A stretch of 64,000 nucleotides of DNA, from NCBI GenBank assembly GCA_019112825.1, contig DXIP01000013.1, forward strand, positions 85,313 through 149,312. Direction: 5' to 3'. This DNA is from Alistipes excrementigallinarum (GTDB lineage Bacteria > Bacteroidota > Bacteroidia > Bacteroidales > Rikenellaceae). Below are positions 8,162-16,744 of the stretch, piece after piece. The notes below the pieces were generated by a model. That model did no database searches. It was given only the letters and a program-made list of their open reading frames with translations, and was not told the origin of the DNA. Each line of letters begins with the position of its first letter. Position 1 is the first letter of the stretch. A program made the position numbers and the translations under genes.

Positions 8162-8707
8162 ATGAAAGAGACGTTAATTATCGCAGGTTTCGGAGGACAG
8201 GGAGTCCTCTCGATGGGAAAGATACTCGCCTACTCGGGCGTCATGCAGGATTACGAGGTGACGTGGATGCCCTCCTACGGCCCCGAGATGCGCGGCGGTA
8301 CGGCCAACGTGACGGTGATTCTTTCGGACAAGAAAATCTCGTCGCCCATCGCCCATGAGTTCGACACGGCCATCATCCTCAACCAGCAGTCGATGGAGAA
8401 GTTCGAGCCGCTGGTCAAGCCGGGCGGCATCCTGATTTACGACACGAACGGCATCACGCGCCATCCCGTGCGCAAGGACATCGAGGTCTATACGATTGAC
8501 GCCACGGCCGAGTGCGCCCGCATGGGTCAGGCCAAGCTCTTCAACACGATGATTCTGGGCGGTTACCTCAAGGTTCGCCCCATCGTCAAGATGGAGAACG
8601 TGATGGTCGGACTGAAGAAGTCGCTGCCCGAGCGTGCGTGGAAGATGCTTCCGCAGAACGAGGAGGCGATTCACCACGGCGGCGAGATTATCCGCAAGCG
8701 CGAGTAA
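8162..8707 (+). CDS. 2-oxoacid:ferredoxin oxidoreductase, gamma subunit
   Basis: A 181-aa subunit starting MKETLIIAGFGGQGVLSMGK, the conserved gamma-subunit glycine-rich N-terminus, followed by SYGPEMRGGTANVTVILS. It is the last gene of the operon and is followed by a strong terminator. In anaerobic Bacteroidales this enzyme class links fermentation or 2-oxoglutarate synthesis to ferredoxin. Confidence 0.94.
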   Translation: MKETLIIAGFGGQGVLSMGKILAYSGVMQDYEVTWMPSYGPEMRGGTANVTVILSDKKISSPIAHEFDTAIILNQQSMEKFEPLVKPGGILIYDTNGITRHPVRKDIEVYTIDATAECARMGQAKLFNTMILGGYLKVRPIVKMENVMVGLKKSLPERAWKMLPQNEEAIHHGGEIIRKRE

Positions 8708-8729
8708 GACGCGCCGCTGCAATGCATGC

Positions 8730-8768
8730 AAAATCGGGAGGTTCCTCTGGGGAACCTCCCGATTTTCT
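8730..8768 (+). terminator. Terminator of the 2-oxoacid oxidoreductase operon
   Basis: A perfect 16-bp stem (8730-8745 with 8751-8766) with a 5-nt loop, A-rich on the left and T-rich on the right. Confidence 0.9.
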
Positions 8769-8819
8769 TTTCATCCCTGCGGCTTGCAGAAGCCGGAAGG
8801 ACCTGCCCCGAAGTGCGGG

Positions 8820-9110
8820 GGAGGGAGACAGGGCGCGGAACGCGGGCTACCGTCTGCGGAACGCAGAAGACGGGGGCACGGGCACGGGGCGCAGGAGACG
8901 CGGGTGCGGGGCCACGGGCACAGAGCGCAGGGCAGCGGGGCCGCGGGTGCGGGTGCGGGACGCGGAACACGGAACACGGAAGACGCGGGCGTGGGGCGCG
9001 GGACGCAAAACGCGGAACGCGGAACACGTAAAACGTGGACGCGGGCACGGGCACGGGGCGCGGGAGACGGGGCACAGGAGACGGGGCACAAGCCCCCGTG
9101 CATGGAACGC
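8820..9110 (+). repeat. G/A-rich intergenic repeat tract
   Basis: About 290 nt built from the degenerate words GGGCACGGGGCGC, GGAGACG, GCGGAACACG and GCGGGTGCGGG. It lies between the terminator above and the convergent plug-protein gene. Several open frames cross it on both strands, but they are low-complexity Arg/Gly/Ala or Pro/Arg/Ala sequences and I do not regard them as genes. Confidence 0.8.
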
Positions 9111-9194
9111 AACGCGACCGCATACGCCCCGCCAGGCCCCGCAACAACCGGCCTGGACCGTTCACAGCCGGGCGCCATCCGCCGCGGGCCGCCG

Positions 9195-9863
9195 CTACTT
9201 GTCGCGCGTACGAATCAGAATCACGCCGTTGCCGCCGCGCACGCCGTACATGTTGTTGCCGCGCTGCACCTCGACCGACTTGACCTCGTAGATGCTGATG
9301 CTGTTGAGGCTCGAAACGGGCATCCCGTCGCAGACAATCAGCGCCGCCGAGGAGGAGTTGACCGAACTCTGACCGCGGATGACCAGCTCGCCGTTGATGA
9401 GCTGCAGCCCGGGAACCAAGGCCAGCAGCGCCGTCTGGAGGTCCGTAAAGCCCTTCTGGAGCATCATCTCGCCGGTGATGCCCGACGACGAGCCGGCATA
9501 TTCACGCCGCTTGACATAGCCGAAGCCGAGGTCCACCAGCTCCTCGTCCTCATCGTAGGAGGGCTGCTCGCCGCCCCACAGCACCTTGAGGCTGCGCCGT
9601 CCGTCGAGCGGAATCTCGACCTTCTCGCGCCGGTACTGCAGCAGGAGCGTGTCGGTGGGCTTGAGGTTCGTCAGACCGAAGCGCCCCTCGCGGTCGGCCA
9701 CCGTACGCTTGTCGCTGTTCTTGACAAAGACGCGCACCTTGACCCCCTTGCCCGAGAGGTCCTTGACCAGTCCGTTGAAGGGGACATCGGAGGAGTCGTT
9801 CTGCTGGGCGCACAGCACGAAGGGCACCAACAGCAGGAGCGGAAGCAGAAGTCGTTTCATCAT
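9195..9863 (-). CDS. Short secreted protein with carboxypeptidase-like and TonB-receptor plug domains, no barrel
   Basis: A 222-aa protein (ATG at 9863, or the next Met at 9860) with a signal peptide ending near VLCAQ. Residues about 28-90 look like a small beta-sandwich of the carboxypeptidase-regulatory type (VKDLSGKGVKVRVFV...REGRFGLTNLKPTDTLLLQYR). Residues about 125-220 match a TonB-receptor plug: LQTALLALVPGLQLINGELVIRG, then SAALIVCDGMPV and VEVQRGNNMYGVRGGNGVILIRT, as in SusC proteins. There is no beta-barrel. Such stand-alone plugs occur in Bacteroidales; their role is unknown. Single-gene unit with its own promoter. Confidence 0.85.
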   Translation of the reverse strand: MMKRLLLPLLLLVPFVLCAQQNDSSDVPFNGLVKDLSGKGVKVRVFVKNSDKRTVADREGRFGLTNLKPTDTLLLQYRREKVEIPLDGRRSLKVLWGGEQPSYDEDEELVDLGFGYVKRREYAGSSSGITGEMMLQKGFTDLQTALLALVPGLQLINGELVIRGQSSVNSSSAALIVCDGMPVSSLNSISIYEVKSVEVQRGNNMYGVRGGNGVILIRTRDK

Positions 9864-9889
9864 GGCTCGTAGCGGTTAGGTTCGTAAAA

Positions 9890-10015
9890 GCGGAATAAGG
9901 CGGACCGCGAGGCGGGATGCCGGGCCGGACGCACCGGAGGTCGCGCCGAACGCACCGGAGATTAAGCCGGAGGCACCGGAGGTCACGCCGGAGGCATCGA
10001 AGCTGCCCCGCCGGG
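9890..10015 (-). repeat. Intergenic repeat tract in the 5' leader of the plug-protein gene
   Basis: Degenerate copies of the word CGGAGGCACCGGAGGTC on the plus strand. It lies inside the inferred 5' leader (about 160 nt) of the plug-protein transcript. Confidence 0.65.
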
Positions 10016-10032
10016 CCGCATTCCATCAACTT

Positions 10033-10064
10033 CAAATATAGAAAAAAGCGGAGAAACCAACAAA
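10033..10064 (-). promoter_or_regulatory. Promoter of the plug-protein gene
   Basis: On the minus strand: TTTG (10064-10061), 20 nt, TATATTTG (10040-10033). A full consensus match. Confidence 0.75.
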
Positions 10065-10129
10065 TTTCCCCGCTTGAAGCCTTTATTGTCTAGACCCATG
10101 TGCCTGCCGATGCGGGCAGAACCACCGAA

Positions 10130-10245
10130 TGGAGGGGCATTGACCGGAACTGCCTTAAAGCCATCTCAAACCACCCGGAACTGCCCCCGAACCGGCCACA
10201 ACCGGTCCGAACCACCCGGAACGCGACCGAAATGCTACCGGCCCG
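10130..10245. repeat. Low-complexity region after fmt
   Basis: Repeats of ACCGGAAC, CCACCCGGAAC and GAACCGGCC. It fills the gap between the fmt stop codon and the upstream promoter of the plug-protein gene. No gene seen. Confidence 0.6.
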
Positions 10246-11214
10246 CTACCGGAACGAGCAGTTGTTGACGTCGCGCCAGCCGAGCAGCAGTTCGCGAACC
10301 GGAAGCCGCTTCTTGCCGGCCATCTGCAGCTCGTCGAGCCAAATCCAACCGTCGACGCAGGCCACGCGCAGCGTGCGGCCGTCGCTGAAGAGCGTACCGG
10401 GCTGCTCGCCGTGCCGTGCCGCCTCGAAGCGGGCCGTAAAAATCTTGACGCTCGTCGCGGGCTCCGACTCCCCGTCGCGCACAACACCGCTCCAGGCGGC
10501 AGGATAGGGCGAGAGACCACGCACGAAGTTGACGATGCGCAGCCCCGGAAGGCTCCAGTCGATGCGGCAGTCCTCCTTGAAGAGCTTCGGCGCGGGCTTG
10601 AGCTGCCCGTCGTCGTACTCGGGCTGCGCCACAGGGGTGACATCGCCCGCAGCGAGGCGCTCGACCGTATCGAGCACCAACTCCGTGCCGCGGTGCATCA
10701 GCTTGTCGTACATCGTACCGACGTTGTCTTCGGGCAGAATCGGCATGCGCGCCTGAGCCAGAATGGCACCCTTGTCGATTTCGTGGTTGAGCAGGAAGGT
10801 GGTCACGCCGGTCTCCCGCTCGCCGTTGATGATGGCCCAGTTGATGGGCGCCGCGCCGCGGTACTGCGGCAGCAGCGAGGCGTGGAGGTTGAAGGTGCCC
10901 AGACGCGGCATCGACCAGATGACCTCGGGAAGCATGCGGAAGGCGATGACGATGCCCAGGTCGGGCTGCAGCGCCCGCATCGCCTCGACGAATTCGGGGG
11001 CGCGCAGCTTCTCGGGCTGCAGCACGGGCAGCCCCAGTTCGAGCGCCGCCACCTTGACGTCGCTCTGGTGGACCTTCTGGCCGCGGCCGGCCGGCTTGTC
11101 GGGCGTCGTGACGACGGCCACCACCCGGTAGCCCCCGGCGACAAGCGCCCGGAGCGAGGGTACGGCAAATTCGGGCGTACCCATGAATACGATGCGAAGA
11201 TTCTTTGCATCCAT
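10246..11214 (-). CDS. fmt: Methionyl-tRNA formyltransferase
   Basis: Transfers a formyl group from 10-formyl-THF to initiator Met-tRNA. The 322-aa protein starts MDAKNLRIVFMGTPEFAVPSL and has the active-site segment NLHASLLPQYRGAAPINWAI with the catalytic His at 111, and a C-terminal OB-like tRNA-binding part. Length is normal. The ATG at 11214 is chosen from homology; the frame is open much further upstream through the ribBA terminator, which is not coding. No clear promoter box is seen in the 130 nt before it. Confidence 0.96.
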   Translation of the reverse strand: MDAKNLRIVFMGTPEFAVPSLRALVAGGYRVVAVVTTPDKPAGRGQKVHQSDVKVAALELGLPVLQPEKLRAPEFVEAMRALQPDLGIVIAFRMLPEVIWSMPRLGTFNLHASLLPQYRGAAPINWAIINGERETGVTTFLLNHEIDKGAILAQARMPILPEDNVGTMYDKLMHRGTELVLDTVERLAAGDVTPVAQPEYDDGQLKPAPKLFKEDCRIDWSLPGLRIVNFVRGLSPYPAAWSGVVRDGESEPATSVKIFTARFEAARHGEQPGTLFSDGRTLRVACVDGWIWLDELQMAGKKRLPVRELLLGWRDVNNCSFR

Positions 11215-11290
11215 TGTCTGCGAATTTGTCCGGTGGGCCCGTGCACCCTCCGCTCGCGGGGAGCGCCGAGGCCGCGGCCGCACCGGTGAA

Positions 11291-11329
11291 GGTGAAAAGG
11301 AAAGCCCCGCGGTGCGCACCGCGGGGCTT
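11291..11329 (-). terminator. Terminator of ribBA
   Basis: On the minus strand a GC-rich palindrome (11302-11329) is followed by a T-rich stretch (complement of 11291-11303). Confidence 0.8.
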
Positions 11330-11345
11330 CGTTGCGTGGTACGCC

Positions 11346-12563
11346 CTACTTGAGCCCCAGCTTGTGGTGCATGCGCTCCTCCTTGGTCTTCAGGTAGCGC
11401 AGGTTGTAGGCGTTGGGGGCGATGACGATGGGGACAATCTCGTCGATGGTGATGCCGTAGCCCTCCAGACCGGCCCGCTTCTGCGGGTTGTTGGTCATCA
11501 GCCGCATGTGCTGGATGCCCAGCTCGCGGATGATGCTGGCACCGACGCCGTAGTCGCGCTCGTCGGCCCGGAAGCCCAGCTTGACGTTGGCATCGACCGT
11601 ATCGAACCCCTCGTCCTGGAGCTTGTAGGCCTTGATTTTGTTGCACAGGCCGATGCCGCGCCCCTCCTGCTGGAGGTAGATGATGGCGCCCTTGCCCTGC
11701 TCGTCAATCATGCGCATCGCCTCGTGCAGCTGCTCGCCGCAGTCGCAGCGGCACGAGCCGAAGATGTCGCCCGTGGCGCACGAGCTGTGGACGCGTACGA
11801 GCACCGGCTCGTCAGCCGACCACGTGCCCTTGGTCAGCGCCACATGCTCCAGACCGTTGCTCTTCTGCCTGAAGGGGGTAATCATGAAGTCGCCCCATGC
11901 CGTGGGCAGGGGGACCGTCTCGCCCTTCTCGACAATCGACTCCTCGCGCAGGCGGTAGGCGATGAGCGAGGCAATCGAGATAATCTTGAGTCCGAACTTG
12001 CGGGCCACCTCGCGCAGCTGCGGCAGGCGGGCCATCGTGCCGTCCTCGTTCATGATTTCAATCAGCGCGCCGGCGGGCTGCAGACCGGCCAGACGGGCCA
12101 GGTCGACGGCTGCCTCGGTGTGGCCCGGGCGGCGCAGCACGCCCTTCTGGCGCGCACGCAGCGGATTGATGTGGCCCGGACGGCCCAGGTCGGCGGGACG
12201 CGTCTTCGGGTCGGCCAGCGCGCGGATGGTCGCCGCACGGTCGTGAATCGAGACTCCGGTGGTGCACCCCTCGCCCAGAAGGTCGACCGTCACGGTGAAG
12301 GGGGTGCCCAGCAGCGAGGTGTTGTTGGGCTCCATCATGTTGAGCTCAAGCTCGGCACAGCGCTCCTCAGACAGCGGTGCGCAGAGCACGCCGCGCCCCT
12401 CCTTGAGCATGAAGTTGACGATTTCAGGCGTGATTTTCTCCGCCGCGACGATGAAATCGCCCTCGTTCTCACGGTCCTCGTCGTCGACGACGATTACCAC
12501 CTTACCCTGTCGGAAGTCATCGATGACCTCCTCGACGCTATTCAATATGCTCTCCGTTGCCAT
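11346..12563 (-). CDS. ribBA: Bifunctional 3,4-dihydroxy-2-butanone-4-phosphate synthase / GTP cyclohydrolase II
   Basis: Makes both precursors of riboflavin from ribulose 5-phosphate and GTP. The 405-aa protein has the RibB domain first (about 1-205), with the acidic DDEDRENEGD motif at 27-36 and RPGHTEAAVDL, and the RibA domain second, with the zinc cysteines in GSCRCDCGEQL and the nucleotide-binding QQEGRGIGL. Its start overlaps the end of the upstream permease gene by 26 nt, suggesting translational coupling. No FMN riboswitch is visible, and the overlap leaves no room for one directly before the gene. Confidence 0.97.
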   Translation of the reverse strand: MATESILNSVEEVIDDFRQGKVVIVVDDEDRENEGDFIVAAEKITPEIVNFMLKEGRGVLCAPLSEERCAELELNMMEPNNTSLLGTPFTVTVDLLGEGCTTGVSIHDRAATIRALADPKTRPADLGRPGHINPLRARQKGVLRRPGHTEAAVDLARLAGLQPAGALIEIMNEDGTMARLPQLREVARKFGLKIISIASLIAYRLREESIVEKGETVPLPTAWGDFMITPFRQKSNGLEHVALTKGTWSADEPVLVRVHSSCATGDIFGSCRCDCGEQLHEAMRMIDEQGKGAIIYLQQEGRGIGLCNKIKAYKLQDEGFDTVDANVKLGFRADERDYGVGASIIRELGIQHMRLMTNNPQKRAGLEGYGITIDEIVPIVIAPNAYNLRYLKTKEERMHHKLGLK

Positions 12564-14076
12564 TTGGTTGGGATTTAGATTGTTCGTTCTTGCGTTTGAA
12601 TTTGAGTTTGCTCCACTTCACCCCCTTGAACACTCCGTTCAGATGGAGCTTCTCGCGGAGCACCTTGATGCGACCGGCGTACCAGTCGGTATCGAGCAGC
12701 GACGAGTCGTTCGTCGCCTTGTAGGTCAGATAGACGGCGATGGGCGCGAGGATGAAGGTCGAGAGCCACATGCCGTAGACGGCATCCCAGCTCCCCTCCT
12801 TGGCCAGCTTCTCGCCCGTGATGCTGATGATGTAGTAGATGACGAAGAAGATGACCGAGATGACAATCGGCATGCCCAGTCCTCCCTTGCGGATGATGGC
12901 CCCCAGCGGCGCGCCGATGAGGAAGAAGATGATAATCGAGACGGGCAGCGAGGTCTTGCGGTGCCACTCCACCTTGCTGCGGTAGAGCTGGTTAAGCGCA
13001 TCCTTCGACATCGACTCGTCGAACGAGAACATGTTGCGCGAATTCTTGGCCAGCGTCCGCGCCTGGTCCCACACCCGCTCCTTCTCGCGCACGGGAAGCT
13101 GCTTGAGCGAGTCGATGGCATACATGCGGCCGTAGCCGCGCTTGTCGACGCGCAGGCTGTCGACCATGGCCAGCACCGAGCTGTCCTTGGCGAAAATCTG
13201 CTCCTTGAGCAGCGGCTCGTACGAGCGGCCGGTCACCGAATTGACCTCCACCTCGAGCGAGTCGATGTCGTGCTGCAGTTCGTTGATGTTCTTGGTCTGG
13301 CTGTTGGAGAACTGGTCCGAGTTGCTCCGCTCCATCGCGAAGCCGTCCATCGAAATCCGCTGGTCCTGCATGTCGAACGTATGGTGGCGCAGCGAGCTCT
13401 TGGTATACCACTGGCTGTTGCGCGTCTGCTCGTAGGTCTCGCCGTGGAAGAGCGTCACCAGCAGGAACTTCTTGTCGTCCGAGAGGCGGATGTAGCCCGA
13501 ATCGGCCACAATCGTGTTCATGTTGCCGTTCACCTCGCGGTTGTCGTAAATCAGCACGTCGCGCAGCAGGTGCGTCTCGGGGTCCTGACGCCCGACGCGA
13601 ATCGACATGTTGTCGATGCCGTTGAAGAAGAGGCCGTCCTGGAACTCGATGGTCTGCTTCTGCTGGCGGATGTCGTAGAGGATGCTGTACATCTTCTTGT
13701 TGGCGTAGGGGACCAGGTTGTTGCTCACGAAGAAGCTGCCCACGGCGATGATGCCCACCACCACCAGCAGCGGCCGCATGATGCGCGGCAGCGACATGCC
13801 GGCCGACTTCATGGCCAGCAGCTCGTAGTTCTCGCCCAGGTTGCCCATCGTCATAATGGCGGCCAGCAGCGTGGCCAGCGGCAGACCCAGCGGAATCATG
13901 TTGGCCATGGCGTAGGCCATCAGTTCGATGATGATGCCTGCGCTGAGGCCCTTGCCCACCAGCTCGTCGATGTAACGCCATACGAAGTTCATCATCAGGA
14001 CGAACATCACGATGAAGAAGGTCATAATCATCGGTCCGAGGTAGGACTTCAGTATGAGTTTGTAGATGGTTTTCAT
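12538..14076 (-). CDS. LptF/LptG (YjgP/YjgQ) family permease
   Basis: Inner-membrane permease of the lipopolysaccharide export machine. The 512-aa protein has N-terminal TM helices (MKTIYKLILKSYLGPMIMTFFIVMFVLMMNFVW; LMAYAMANMIPLGLPLATLLAAIMTMG), a large periplasmic jellyroll-like region from about 125 to 370, and three C-terminal TM helices (PVSIIIFFLIGAPLGAIIRKGGLG onward). It is longer than E. coli LptF/LptG (about 360 aa), which is usual in Bacteroidota. I cannot tell F from G. The -7 box TATCTTTG is at 14123-14130. Confidence 0.93.
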   Translation of the reverse strand: MKTIYKLILKSYLGPMIMTFFIVMFVLMMNFVWRYIDELVGKGLSAGIIIELMAYAMANMIPLGLPLATLLAAIMTMGNLGENYELLAMKSAGMSLPRIMRPLLVVVGIIAVGSFFVSNNLVPYANKKMYSILYDIRQQKQTIEFQDGLFFNGIDNMSIRVGRQDPETHLLRDVLIYDNREVNGNMNTIVADSGYIRLSDDKKFLLVTLFHGETYEQTRNSQWYTKSSLRHHTFDMQDQRISMDGFAMERSNSDQFSNSQTKNINELQHDIDSLEVEVNSVTGRSYEPLLKEQIFAKDSSVLAMVDSLRVDKRGYGRMYAIDSLKQLPVREKERVWDQARTLAKNSRNMFSFDESMSKDALNQLYRSKVEWHRKTSLPVSIIIFFLIGAPLGAIIRKGGLGMPIVISVIFFVIYYIISITGEKLAKEGSWDAVYGMWLSTFILAPIAVYLTYKATNDSSLLDTDWYAGRIKVLREKLHLNGVFKGVKWSKLKFKRKNEQSKSQPNGNGEHIE

Positions 14077-14122
14077 GCTACGCTTCCACAGTCATTTGCA
14101 GGGGGCCGGTGAACGGCAGGCA

Positions 14123-14130
14123 CAAAGATA
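14123..14130 (-). promoter_or_regulatory. -7 box for the permease-ribBA unit
   Basis: TATCTTTG on the minus strand, about 45 nt before the permease ATG. The upstream 20 nt are T-rich but have no clear TTTG. Confidence 0.5.
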
Positions 14131-14310
14131 CAATAAAAAAACGAATAAACGGCCTTCGCGGCGGACTATCCGCAGCCTTCCGTCGGGAAGTTTCGCGCGG
14201 CGGCGGGCTGCGTCAGCCTCCGTGCAGCAGAATAGGCTGTACTCTAAGAAATTGCGGCCGGGAAGAACCACCCCAAAAAAACGCCGCACGGGAGGGGCCA
14301 TGAGGCCGCG

Positions 14311-15171
14311 TCAGCGGTCGGCGCCGGCCACGGGGGGCTCCGACACCGGAGCAAGACGCGGACGCAGCCGTGCGCAGAGGCGCGCGACGACCAGCAGCAG
14401 CGTCAGGATGAAGATGATGGCCGCACCGGGGGGCACCTCGAAGCCGTAGCTGAGCACCAGCCCCCCGACGTTGCCCGCCACGGCCACGAGCGGCGCGGCG
14501 AGGGTAATCGTGCGGAACGACTTCGAGAAGCTGTTGACAATCACCACCGGAATGGTGAGCAGCGAGATGAGCAGCACGATGCCCATGATGCGAATCGAGA
14601 GGACGATGGTCACGGCGATGAGCGCCGCCAGCAGGTAGGAAATCACGCGCGTATGGATGCCGCGGCTGCGGGCGAACTCGCGGTCGAAGGCGACGTACAT
14701 GACCGGACGCAGCCAGAGCAGCGCCCCGGCAATCAGGAGGGCAGTCAGCACGGCGAGCGCCGCAACGTCGCCGTCGGTCACCGTCACGATGCTGCCGAAG
14801 AGATAGGCCGACAAGTCGCCCGAGGTGTATCCCGGGCGGAGCGACATGAAGAGCGCCCCGACGGCCATGCCCACCGACCAGATGATGCCGATGGCCGAAT
14901 CCTCGCGGATGCGCCCCCGCGTCGAGGCCCACTCGATGCCCAGCGCCGAGAGGACGGCGAAGAGCATCGCGCCCAGAATCGGATTGGCACCCAGGTAGAA
15001 GGCGATGCCCAGCCCGCCGAACGACGAGTGGGTGATGCCGCCCGCCAGAAAGACCATCCTCCGGCAGACGACATAGGTGCCGACGATGCCGCAGGTAATG
15101 CCCGAGAGGATGCAGGCGATGAAGGCGTTCGAGAGATAGCCGTATTGGAAGAGGTCGCTGAAAAATTCCAT
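14311..15171 (-). CDS. Metal ABC transporter permease (ZnuB/MntB family)
   Basis: A 286-aa inner-membrane protein of the ABC-3 family with about eight to nine TM helices. It starts MEFFSDLFQYGYLSNAFIACILSGITCGIVGTYVVCRRMVFLAGGITHSSFGG, the usual start of zinc/manganese permeases, and keeps the HSSFGGLG and LLISLLTIPV motifs. The ATPase and binding protein are not in the window, so the substrate (Zn or Mn) is not determined. The ATG at 15171 lies just after a good promoter; upstream in-frame starts would precede it. Confidence 0.93.
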   Translation of the reverse strand: MEFFSDLFQYGYLSNAFIACILSGITCGIVGTYVVCRRMVFLAGGITHSSFGGLGIAFYLGANPILGAMLFAVLSALGIEWASTRGRIREDSAIGIIWSVGMAVGALFMSLRPGYTSGDLSAYLFGSIVTVTDGDVAALAVLTALLIAGALLWLRPVMYVAFDREFARSRGIHTRVISYLLAALIAVTIVLSIRIMGIVLLISLLTIPVVIVNSFSKSFRTITLAAPLVAVAGNVGGLVLSYGFEVPPGAAIIFILTLLLVVARLCARLRPRLAPVSEPPVAGADR

Positions 15172-15190
15172 AGTACAGTTGGAGCGTCTG

Positions 15191-15221
15191 CAAAGGTACA
15201 TCTTTTGTGCCCGGGAAGCAA
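15191..15221 (-). promoter_or_regulatory. Promoter of the metal permease gene
   Basis: On the minus strand: TTG (15221-15219), 20 nt, TACCTTTG (15198-15191); the ATG follows about 20 nt later. No zinc-responsive palindrome is obvious. Confidence 0.7.
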
Positions 15222-15233
15222 CTCGCGGCGCAT

Positions 15234-15272
15234 AAAAAAGCGCTGCCGTCCCCCTCGCGAGGACGGCAGCGC
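15234..15272 (-). terminator. Terminator of the lipoprotein pair
   Basis: A perfect 12-bp stem (15240-15251 with 15261-15272), 9-nt loop, followed on the minus strand by TTTTTT. It ends the transcript of the 15296-16744 genes just before the promoter of the metal permease. Confidence 0.85.
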
Positions 15273-15295
15273 CGCATGACAAGAGGCTGAGTGCC

Positions 15296-16285
15296 TCAGA
15301 AGAGAATGGCCAGACGCGCCTGGATACCGCTCAGTCCGTCGAACTGGAAGTAGTTGGCGCCCAGCTCTAAGCGACTGTAGCTCAATCCGATGCCACCGCT
15401 CAGGTAGTAGGACTCGGTCTCCGACACCTCGTATCCGCCGCGCACCTCGACATAGGGCGAGAAGCGGCTCTTGAGCAGATAGGCCTTCGCGTTGAGGAAG
15501 AAGGGAACCATCACCTTGCTATCCGTATAGCCGTAGTCGTCGTAACCGGAGTTCAGACGCTCAGCATTCGCCTTGAAGACTCCGACGCCCAGACCTGCGA
15601 AGAAGTGCTTGCCGCACTGCCGGCCGTGGATGGTCGAGAAGGCAAAGCCGTCACCCCTGAAGTCGGACGAAGTGGTGAGGTTGATGTAGCTGCCCTCAAC
15701 CAGACCGCGGTATCCCGAGCGGCGTTCGCGGAACTTGCCGCCCTTCGCCCGGACGGGTTTCGGCGTGGTGACCGAAACGGCCTTCCCGAGCGAGGCTCCC
15801 TTGCGGGGCGTGGGCCGGAGTGTCTCGGCCAGCACGAGCGTCGTCCGCACCGTATCGGGACAACGCACGGCATTGATGGTCCGGATGTCCTCGAACGTAG
15901 CCGAACGGAACCGCTCGTAGCGGGCGGGATAGCCGCTCACCGTGAGCCGGTGCTCGGTGCGGAACCAGTGCCGGTTGGCCTCGTGGCGCACCTTGGGCTC
16001 GACCAGCAGGTCGGCCGACCTTCCGGCAAGCGCACGGGCAACCAACGCCTCGCGCTGAGCCTCCACGGGCGTCGAGCCCTTGAAGAGGTGATTCGTCCAG
16101 GTCGTATCGACCTCGACCCGAACGGGCGCGACGTCAAGTTCGGCAACCGTCGGCATTTGTGTGATTTCGGCACGGAGCTCCACCGACCGTGCCGTCTGAA
16201 CGCGACGGGCTACCGAGCAGGACGACGCAAGGAGTACGACCGCCGCCAACAGAGGCAGCCGTACGGTATTGTGTCCCAGACTCAT
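15296..16285 (-). CDS. Lipoprotein with a C-terminal outer-membrane-barrel-like domain
   Basis: A 329-aa protein with a lipoprotein signal (LLAAVVLLASSC, lipid Cys at about 23). Residues about 24-150 are related to the whole of the gene just upstream: shared landmarks are the QTAR/HTAR start, DLLVEPKV versus DILVEPQF, and SGYPARYERFRSATFEDIRTINAV versus SGYPARYRNFRSLTKEDAEAINAL. Residues about 190-329 (RRSGYRGLVEGSYINLTTSSDFRGDGFAFSTIHG ... LGANYFQFDGLSGIQARLAILF) have the alternating pattern and terminal aromatic of a small OM barrel. Function unknown; co-transcribed with the upstream paralogue (15-nt gap). Confidence 0.8.
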   Translation of the reverse strand: MSLGHNTVRLPLLAAVVLLASSCSVARRVQTARSVELRAEITQMPTVAELDVAPVRVEVDTTWTNHLFKGSTPVEAQREALVARALAGRSADLLVEPKVRHEANRHWFRTEHRLTVSGYPARYERFRSATFEDIRTINAVRCPDTVRTTLVLAETLRPTPRKGASLGKAVSVTTPKPVRAKGGKFRERRSGYRGLVEGSYINLTTSSDFRGDGFAFSTIHGRQCGKHFFAGLGVGVFKANAERLNSGYDDYGYTDSKVMVPFFLNAKAYLLKSRFSPYVEVRGGYEVSETESYYLSGGIGLSYSRLELGANYFQFDGLSGIQARLAILF

Positions 16286-16300
16286 ATCCGACAGCGTACG

Positions 16301-16744
16301 TTATTTCTGAACTACCGGGAGCATGAGTACCTGCTGCTGCGTCGAGGGGTTGCGCAGTGCGTTGATGGCCTCGGCGTCCTCCTTGGTCAGGGAGCGGAAG
16401 TTGCGGTAGCGTGCGGGATATCCCGACACCTCGACCGTCGTCAGACGACCCTTCTTGTCGTAGGTATAGGTAAACTGCGGCTCGACGAGGATGTCGGCAC
16501 CCGTCTTCTTCAGCGCCTCGGCAATGGCGTTCTGCTCCTTGACCTTCTTCGACAGGTACTTGCCGTCCTTACCCGTGCAGATGCCCGTTACCTTGGTCTC
16601 CGAAACCTCCAGGTCCGAGACGTTGACCATCGACTCCATGGCGGCGGGAATCCGCGCCACGCGTGCCGTGTGCGACTTGTAGACACTGTTCGAGCATGCA
16701 CTCAGAGCGACCGCAGCCGCCAGCAAAAGAATAGTTCTTTTCAT
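16301..16744 (-). CDS. Small lipoprotein, paralogue of the downstream gene's N-terminal domain
   Basis: A 147-aa protein with a lipoprotein signal peptide (MKRTILLLAAAVALSAC, Cys17). The mature part contains DILVEPQFTYTYDKKGRLTTVEVSGYPARYRNFRSLTKEDAEAINALRNP, which is shared with the next gene. No enzyme motif seen. The transcript appears to start near 16987 after a full promoter match, giving a leader of about 240 nt. Confidence 0.82.
   Translation of the reverse strand: MKRTILLLAAAVALSACSNSVYKSHTARVARIPAAMESMVNVSDLEVSETKVTGICTGKDGKYLSKKVKEQNAIAEALKKTGADILVEPQFTYTYDKKGRLTTVEVSGYPARYRNFRSLTKEDAEAINALRNPSTQQQVLMLPVVQK

Noticed and set aside
8634..9872. Plus-strand 412-codon frame across the repeat tract and the plug-protein gene
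   Set aside because: The first part is repeat DNA (Arg/Gly/Ala-rich) and the second is the antisense of the plug-protein gene, which has a signal peptide, recognisable domains and a promoter.
14077..14310. Terminator of the metal permease gene in this gap
   Set aside because: A T-rich stretch is present on the minus strand but I could not find a convincing stem before it.
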